A stretch of 17,893 nucleotides of DNA from Gammaproteobacteria bacterium UBA3498 (GTDB lineage Bacteria; Pseudomonadota; Gammaproteobacteria; Pseudomonadales; Pseudohongiellaceae): assembly GCA_002377605.1 (NCBI GenBank), contig DFQD01000135.1, positions 1-17,893 of the forward strand. Reading direction: 5' to 3'. Shown here piece by piece: positions 16,124 to 17,893 of the stretch; positions within the stretch are counted from its first letter, which is position 1, and every line of letters begins with the position of its first letter. Made by a program: the position numbers and the translations under genes. The notes beneath the pieces are model-generated. The model was given only the letters and a program-made list of their open reading frames with translations, was not told where the DNA came from and did no database searches.

Positions 16124-16789
16124 TTATGTAGTCCATCCACCGGCTAAAGGGATTAGCTGCCCCACCATGTGATTGCAATTTTTGCTTGCAAGATAAAAAG
16201 CCAACTCTGCAGTTTCTTCCGCTTTGCCAACCTGATTAGTCGGGACGTTCCTCTTCACATGGTCCAGGAATTTTCCATTGTCGAGAATGTCGTCAGGGTA
16301 GTAAGTGTTGTTGTTTATATAGTTTTGAGCGATCGCGTTTACTTGCACATTGCTACGAGCAAGTTCCAATCCCGCCGCTTTGATAAATCCGTTTTGCGCA
16401 CCACGAGCCGCGCAATATGCTGCGTTATTCGGAATTCCTTTTAGGGGTGCCGCACTGGTGATGGCAATTATTTTTCCAGACTTTCTCTCAATCATTTGCG
16501 GAGTAACTGCGCGCACCAGGTACATTAGTGGATGAACCAGGGAATTAATTAATTTGTTCCAATCATCATTGTCTATGCTTTGAACTGGCGCTGTCATTGG
16601 TGGCTCTGCTAGATTCGCTACCAGAATGTCAATTTGGTCGACTGAATTCACCAGTTGCTCGCACTCTTCCTGGGTGGTCATGGGATACCCACCGGAAACG
16701 ACATTGATTCCCTGGGATTCAAACTTCTTTTGAATGGCTAAACCCATGTAGCGTTCTACACAAGTTATGAGCGCAGTTCTGTTTGTCAT
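16124..16789 (-). CDS. Halohydrin dehalogenase (SDR-related haloalcohol dehalogenase)
   Basis: 221 residues with an SDR fold but without the TGxxxGxG nucleotide loop; the N terminus instead reads T9-C-V-E-R-Y14-M-G16, matching the T-x4-(F/Y)-x-G halohydrin dehalogenase signature. The triad is S112-x12-Y125-x3-R129, with Arg where dehydrogenases have Lys. N156-Y157 corresponds to the halide-pocket Asn176-Tyr177 of HheC, and the offset to HheC is 20 residues for S, Y, R, N and Y alike. Such enzymes convert vicinal haloalcohols to epoxides and halide, or open epoxides with anions such as cyanide or azide, without a cofactor. AGGAG lies 6 bases before the ATG. It is convergent with the catabolic operon, and a 222-base gap separates it from the upstream gene, so it probably has its own promoter. 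Confidence 0.88.
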   Translation of the reverse strand: MTNRTALITCVERYMGLAIQKKFESQGINVVSGGYPMTTQEECEQLVNSVDQIDILVANLAEPPMTAPVQSIDNDDWNKLINSLVHPLMYLVRAVTPQMIERKSGKIIAITSAAPLKGIPNNAAYCAARGAQNGFIKAAGLELARSNVQVNAIAQNYINNNTYYPDDILDNGKFLDHVKRNVPTNQVGKAEETAELAFYLASKNCNHMVGQLIPLAGGWTT

Positions 16790-16930
16790 TATTTGCTCCT
16801 AACGAGCGCAGATGAGTGGCCTCAAAATATCCCATGTCGGGTTAAACTTAGCAATTGCCTTCAAGTATTGTTAATCAGAAATCAAAGTGCAACACTCCAG
16901 TGTGGTTGGGGAATCGATACAATGAGTTAC

Positions 16931-16947
16931 GTAGTTAATTAAACTAC
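16931..16947. promoter_or_regulatory. 6-bp inverted repeat upstream of the halohydrin dehalogenase gene
   Basis: GTAGTT, a 5-base AT spacer, then AACTAC, containing TTAATTAA. It lies about 140 bases upstream of the dehalogenase start, in the 222-base gap after the selenoprotein stop. It is a possible operator or a weak hairpin. No convincing -35/-10 pair was found next to it. Confidence 0.2.
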
Positions 16948-17011
16948 TATCGAAGAAAAAAGGAGGATTAAAAAGCGAAACGTGGAATTAATGTTTATGT
17001 GTGAAGGAGTA

Positions 17012-17632
17012 TTAGGCTGAACTTTTTTTCCGCAGTTCCATTAAGTGCTTAACGAATTTCTCCAAGGTCTCATAGGGCTGACATCCAACCACTGCCAGGT
17101 CATTACTATAGAAAGTCGGTACACCGGTTACTCCGATCTTTCTCGAAAAGCGCCAGTCTTCATCCACTTCAAATTGAAATGTTCTTTCTTCCAACGCTCG
17201 GCGTGCAGCGTTCCTGTCTAGGCCAGCAGCGTCCGCAATTTTTTCCAACTCATCAATCTCGCTGATATTGATGTTGTCGACAAAGTACGCTTTGTAGAGG
17301 AAATCGTGAATGATTTCGCCGTTTTCTTGGGTGTCTGCCCATTTGCCTAGTTCTTGCGCAAGACGACTATTGTAGGTATACGAGCGGTCGCCGAAGGGTA
17401 GGCCCGCATCTGCCATTAAATTTTTCATGCGTTTTTTAATAGGAGTGAGGTCGCGGCCGGGGAAAAGATTTTCTAATGTTTGGCCTTCCTGTGGTGTTTC
17501 GGGATGCAAGGGAAAATATATCCAGCGAATTTTTACCGAATAGTTTTCTTTCAGTTTTTCAATACTCACGGTACTAAGGTAACACCAGGGTCAGACGTAA
17601 TCTGTAAATACATCCAAAACTATTTCATGCAT
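17012..17632 (-). CDS. FrnE/DsbA-like thioredoxin-fold protein with in-frame TGA, probable selenoprotein (UxxC)
   Basis: Read from the ATG at 17632 through the TGA at 17593-17591 as selenocysteine, this gives 206 residues of the FrnE-type DsbA family. The N terminus is MHEIVLDVFTDYV, then U14-P-W-C17-Y-L-S and on into FPLHPETPQEG; the cis-Pro is P172 in GVTGVP. The family normally has C-P-W-C here, so TGA replaces exactly the first redox cysteine and the frame stays open on both sides. Starting after the TGA (GTG at 17569) would delete the first beta strand and the active site. It starts 4 bases after the AlaX stop, so the two are probably cotranscribed. The expected role is thiol-disulfide exchange; there is no signal peptide, so it is probably cytoplasmic. 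A pseudogene or sequencing error is the alternative. Confidence 0.75.
17563..17581 (-). promoter_or_regulatory. Candidate bacterial SECIS hairpin after the in-frame TGA
   Basis: In the mRNA, nucleotides 10-28 after the UGA can form a short stem. CUUA (13-16) pairs with UGAG (23-26), extended by two pairs across a bulged C, with a six-base apical loop G-U-A-C-C-G starting 17 nucleotides after the UGA. Bacterial SECIS elements place the apical loop about 16-37 nucleotides downstream, with G among its first two bases, so position and loop fit. The stem is short and includes one G-U pair, so this is only suggestive. Confidence 0.4.
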
Positions 17633-17636
17633 TGCA

Positions 17637-17893
17637 TTACTCGACTAATACGATATTCACTCTTCTATTATGTTTGCCTTTATTTTCGATCTTACTCACA
17701 CGTACTTCGCCGATTTCTCCAGAAGCCTTTACATGAGTGCCGCCACAGGGCTGTAGATCCACACCCTCCACATGCATGAGCCTGACCTTTCCTGTTCCAG
17801 TAGGTGGTTTAACCGACATGGTCCGCACTAAATCCTGCTGTGCTTCCATTTCTTCTTCGCTAATCCAAGTCGCGCTTAAGGCACGGTTTTCTT
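17637..17893 (-). CDS. alaX: AlaX-type alanyl-tRNA editing protein, C-terminal part (5' end outside window)
   Basis: Partial: about 84 codons are visible, and the frame runs off the right edge without a start being required inside the window. The C-x3-H half of the editing zinc site is present in LQPCGGTHVKASGEIGEV, shared with the editing domain of alanyl-tRNA synthetase. The preceding ALSATWISEEE and the short ending soon after GKHNRRVNIVLVE fit a free-standing AlaX, not full-length AlaS. It would hydrolyse mischarged Ser-tRNA(Ala) or Gly-tRNA(Ala) in the cytoplasm. The N-terminal HxxxH half lies outside the window. Its TAA stop is 4 bases before the start of the probable selenoprotein gene. 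Confidence 0.88.
   Translation of the reverse strand, partial: ENRALSATWISEEEMEAQQDLVRTMSVKPPTGTGKVRLMHVEGVDLQPCGGTHVKASGEIGEVRVSKIENKGKHNRRVNIVLVE

Noticed and set aside
16124..16789. Ordinary NAD(P)-dependent SDR dehydrogenase
   Set aside because: The TGxxxGxG loop is absent and the catalytic Lys is Arg, which together define halohydrin dehalogenases.
16961..17020. Perfect AGGAGG on the plus strand followed by a GTG-started short frame
   Set aside because: The spacing to the GTG is 15 bases, the peptide is only 12 residues, and it overlaps the end of the minus-strand oxidoreductase gene.
17012..17569. 185-residue DsbA-like protein starting at GTG
   Set aside because: That start lies just after the active-site motif; it would leave a thioredoxin fold with no first strand and no CxxC. 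Reading through the TGA restores both.

Overview
The window looks like a chromosomal segment of a heterotrophic, probably marine, gammaproteobacterium with moderate GC content. This is inferred from a YrfG-type nucleotidase and CysQ at the left edge, ThpR and AlaX-type housekeeping genes, and a gene-dense layout in which no intergenic gap exceeds about 300 bases. I see no rRNA, tRNA, CRISPR array, transposase or phage gene. I cannot name the genus from sequence alone.

Layout. (1) 1-1443: a partial yrfG (minus) divergent from cysQ (plus), with an inverted repeat between them. (2) 1638-4767: a secreted pair, a DUF885 lipoprotein followed by a class C beta-lactamase-fold hydrolase whose SxxK lysine is an arginine. 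(3) 4845-5414: thpR on the minus strand. (4) 5539-16000: eight plus-strand genes that read as a catabolic CoA-ester operon. In order they are an acyl-CoA dehydrogenase, an HMG-CoA-synthase-like/DUF35 fusion, an SCP-2-type thiolase, a 559-residue acyl-CoA dehydrogenase resembling methylsuccinyl-CoA dehydrogenase, an MFE-2-type SDR, a MaoC hydratase, a CoA-transferase closely resembling mesaconyl-CoA C1-C4 CoA transferase (Mct), and an AMP-forming acyl-CoA synthetase. (5) 16124-17893, minus strand: a halohydrin dehalogenase, a FrnE/DsbA-like thioredoxin-fold protein with an in-frame TGA where the first active-site Cys should be (likely selenocysteine), and the C-terminal part of an AlaX-type editing protein running off the right edge.

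How the genes fit together. The synthetase would activate a free acid, the two dehydrogenases would introduce double bonds, MaoC would hydrate, the SDR would oxidise the hydroxyl, and the thiolase with its DUF35-bearing partner would cleave: a complete beta-oxidation turn for an unusual substrate. The Mcd-like and Mct-like enzymes suggest a methyl-branched dicarboxylic intermediate in which CoA is moved from one carboxylate to the other. The lyases and mutases of the ethylmalonyl-CoA pathway and 3-hydroxypropionate bi-cycle are not in this window, so this looks like a different use of those enzyme families.

The most notable items are the probable UxxC selenoprotein (17012-17632), the halohydrin dehalogenase with a full S/Y/R triad and no nucleotide-binding loop (16124-16789), the Mcd/Mct-like pair inside a beta-oxidation operon, and the HMGS-like/DUF35 fusion beside an SCP-2 thiolase, which recalls the archaeal thiolase/HMG-CoA synthase/DUF35 complex.
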